A stretch of DNA of 64,000 nucleotides, taken from NCBI GenBank assembly GCA_021927905.1, contig BLLK01000047.1, positions 3,782,001 to 3,846,000 of the forward strand, read 5' to 3'. The notes under the pieces were generated by a model, which saw nothing but the letters and a program-made list of their open reading frames with translations, was not told where the DNA came from and ran no database searches. The position numbers and the translations under genes were made by a program. Each line of letters starts with the position of its first letter. The first letter of the stretch is position 1. Below, in pieces: positions 62,761 through 64,000 of the stretch. Source of the DNA: Chaetoceros tenuissimus (Eukaryota > Bacillariophyta > Thalassiosirophyceae > Chaetocerotales > Chaetocerotaceae).

Positions 62761-63065
62761 GTTGCAATTCAGAGGTGAAGGAATCGTATCAACTTGAAAT
62801 AGCTGATTTGACACATGTGTCAATATACGTACACATATTTCGTTCAAATCTGTTTTGAATCACCTCTTTTTCTCAATATAGATAGTCATGGTAGTACTAT
62901 ATGAGATGTGTATGTTTGTTTTGTAATAAGAGGTGATTTTATTACATTACAGGGTGCTTAGATGAGAATGGTCATTATGTTGTGTTGTGTTGGAATTTTA
63001 GCGATGGTCAAAAATGCGGGAAAAAATGAGTGGCGCGCACGAAAAGGCAGTTGCGCAAGGCTTAT
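62761..63065 (-). repeat. Right terminal inverted repeat (305 bp)
   Basis: Exact inverted copy of 57431-57735. It ends 60 bp before the nuclease ATG and probably carries its promoter. Perfect identity argues for recent insertion or gene conversion. Confidence 0.97.
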
Positions 63066-63277
63066 ACTAAAATGTATTTTGTTTTTACAGCCATTTGAGA
63101 AATGCGATACGTATTCATTAAACTTCTAAATATCAATACAATACGTCAATCATTGAGTTGATAAGATGAGTCTCTATTTTATTTATGACATGATTATATA
63201 ACACGTGGGATATAGAGTTCATACATTGGAAGATCTATGCAAGTGATAATTTTTGTATACCTTCACCAAAAAGATGC
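63066..63277. other. FNR 3' flank next to transposon
   Basis: 212 bp, AT-rich; probably the FNR 3' UTR. No other element seen. Confidence 0.5.
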
Positions 63278-64000
63278 TTAGTATACCTCAACGTGCCACT
63301 GCTTGGACTTCTTAAGTCCCTTAAGCCACTCGTCGTAGTCAATTCCCTTATCAGCAGCAACTCCCTTAAGCATATCCTGGATTCCAGGCATCATTCCCTT
63401 AAGTCCACAGAAGTAGATGTGAGCACCGTTGTCAAGCTTGGTGAAAATCTCGTCAGCGTATTCCTCAACCTTGTCTTGGATGTACATCTTTCCTCCCTTC
63501 TTGTTCTCCTGTTCACGAGAAAGAGCGTAGTCAATACGGAAGTTATCTGGGAACTTCTTCTTAGCCTCTTGGAACTCATCATCATAAAGAAGAGCATCGG
63601 AGTTAGCAACTCCAAGGAAAAGCCATGCCTCTCCCTTATATGCGCTTGCAGCTGGGGTGTCCTCAGCGAAAAGACGGCGGATGAATCCACGGTATGGAGC
63701 AATTCCAGTTCCGGTTGCAACCATGATAAGGTCGGTCTTTGGGTCCTCCTCTGGCATAAGCATAACCTTTCCAGCTGGTCCAGTCATCTGAACCTCATCA
63801 CCTGGCTTGGTGTCACAAAGGAAGTTAGAGCAAATTCCCTTCTTAGCTGGGTCATCAGCCTTAAGCTCTGGGCACCAGTAGGTAGCACGACGAACACAGA
63901 GGGATCCGGTCTTTCCAGTCATATCATCTCCGTAACGGGAAGAAGCGATGGAGTAAAGACGAACAGAGTGTGGCTTTCCGTCCTTCTCACGAACTCCTGG
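63278..64000 (-). CDS. petH: Ferredoxin-NADP+ reductase, plastid (5' part beyond right edge)
   Basis: C-terminal 240 residues, frame open to the window edge. FAD-binding motif [13 protein letters not shown] at the edge; C-terminal NADP domain with [52 protein letters not shown], and the terminal Trp-His-Val-Glu-Val-Tyr typical of photosynthetic FNRs, where the final Tyr stacks on FAD. It transfers electrons from ferredoxin to NADP+ in the chloroplast. Strong codon bias (many aag, ctt, gct/gtc) fits high expression. Its stop lies 212 bp from the transposon's right end, so the transposon sits in the 3' flank and may affect polyadenylation only if the 3' UTR is long. Confidence 0.95.
   Translation of the reverse strand, partial: PGVREKDGKPHSVRLYSIASSRYGDDMTGKTGSLCVRRATYWCPELKADDPAKKGICSNFLCDTKPGDEVQMTGPAGKVMLMPEEDPKTDLIMVATGTGIAPYRGFIRRLFAEDTPAASAYKGEAWLFLGVANSDALLYDDEFQEAKKKFPDNFRIDYALSREQENKKGGKMYIQDKVEEYADEIFTKLDNGAHIYFCGLKGMMPGIQDMLKGVAADKGIDYDEWLKGLKKSKQWHVEVY

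Larger units (their letters stand above)
57431..63065. mobile_element. DNA transposon, 5.6 kb, 305-bp perfect TIRs, encoding transposase and XPG/SWIM nuclease
   Basis: Bounded by inverted repeats 57431-57735 and 62761-63065, identical over 305 bp as read by eye, with similarity ending abruptly inside (gcaac|cagtc versus gcaac|atgta). Outer ends read ATAAGCCTTGCGC. Because ATA/TAT is symmetric, the target duplication could be 2-bp AT or TA (then the TIR starts AAGCC or AGCC). The two genes converge on a 33-bp AT-rich gap. A THAP-like plus DDE_Tnp_4-like transposase resembles ISL2EU or PIF/Harbinger-type elements. ISL2EU elements are described with a YqaJ-type nuclease in the second ORF, whereas here the nuclease is XPG/FEN1-like. 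Both ORFs are intact, so the element may be autonomous and recent. Confidence 0.96.

Overview
The window is nuclear DNA of a eukaryotic alga, most probably a diatom (stramenopile). Genes are compact, with short GT-AG introns of about 70-90 bp. Gene content includes a plastid ferredoxin-NADP reductase, mitochondrial propionyl-CoA carboxylase beta, mitochondrial ribosomal protein L1 and OXA1, a glutamate-receptor-like fragment, HRD1, eIF3c, secreted Cys-rich proteins with RKL motifs, BspA-type leucine-rich-repeat proteins and a Copia retroelement of the kind common in diatoms. The species cannot be fixed from sequence alone.

Layout. 1-4.3 kb: Copia/Ty1-type retroelement on the minus strand, with an uninterrupted gag-pol frame running off the left edge and a small coiled-coil/KOW-like ORF in front of it. 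It abuts the 3' part of an ionotropic glutamate receptor-like gene (to 5.1 kb). 5.6-31.8 kb: ordinary single genes, often in divergent or convergent pairs: a duplicated-domain unknown, a PhoD-type phosphatase with Cys-rich N-terminus, L1, PCCB, a 7-transmembrane receptor, an ankyrin protein, a NIPA-like transporter, a double-AAA ATPase, a plastid/membrane unknown, a methyltransferase with zinc fingers, HRD1, and a frameshifted NAD(P)-binding epimerase-like gene. 32.4-46.9 kb: five nearly identical head-to-tail units of about 2.89 kb, each with an LRR gene (full-length only in the first) and an opposite-strand unknown of 374-380 aa. 47.2-57.0 kb: omega-type GST, secreted Cys-rich protein, chitin-binding/isochorismatase-like fusion, eIF3c, OXA1. 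57.4-63.1 kb: a complete DNA transposon with perfect 305-bp terminal inverted repeats. 63.3-64 kb: 3' part of FNR.

Two observations stand out. First, intron 2 of PCCB (78 nt) and intron 2 of the neighbouring receptor gene (80 nt) are the same sequence from splice site to splice site, apart from a 2-nt indel, although the genes are unrelated, lie on opposite strands and are interrupted in different codon phases. This is the signature of an introner (intron-generating) element. Second, the 5.6-kb transposon pairs a THAP/DDE_Tnp_4-like transposase with a 960-aa protein that joins an XPG/FEN1-type nuclease to a SWIM zinc finger. The two genes converge between identical TIRs that probably serve as identical promoters. 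The tandem array also shows a higher-order pattern (units 2-3 copied as a dimer into 4-5), which points to very recent amplification.
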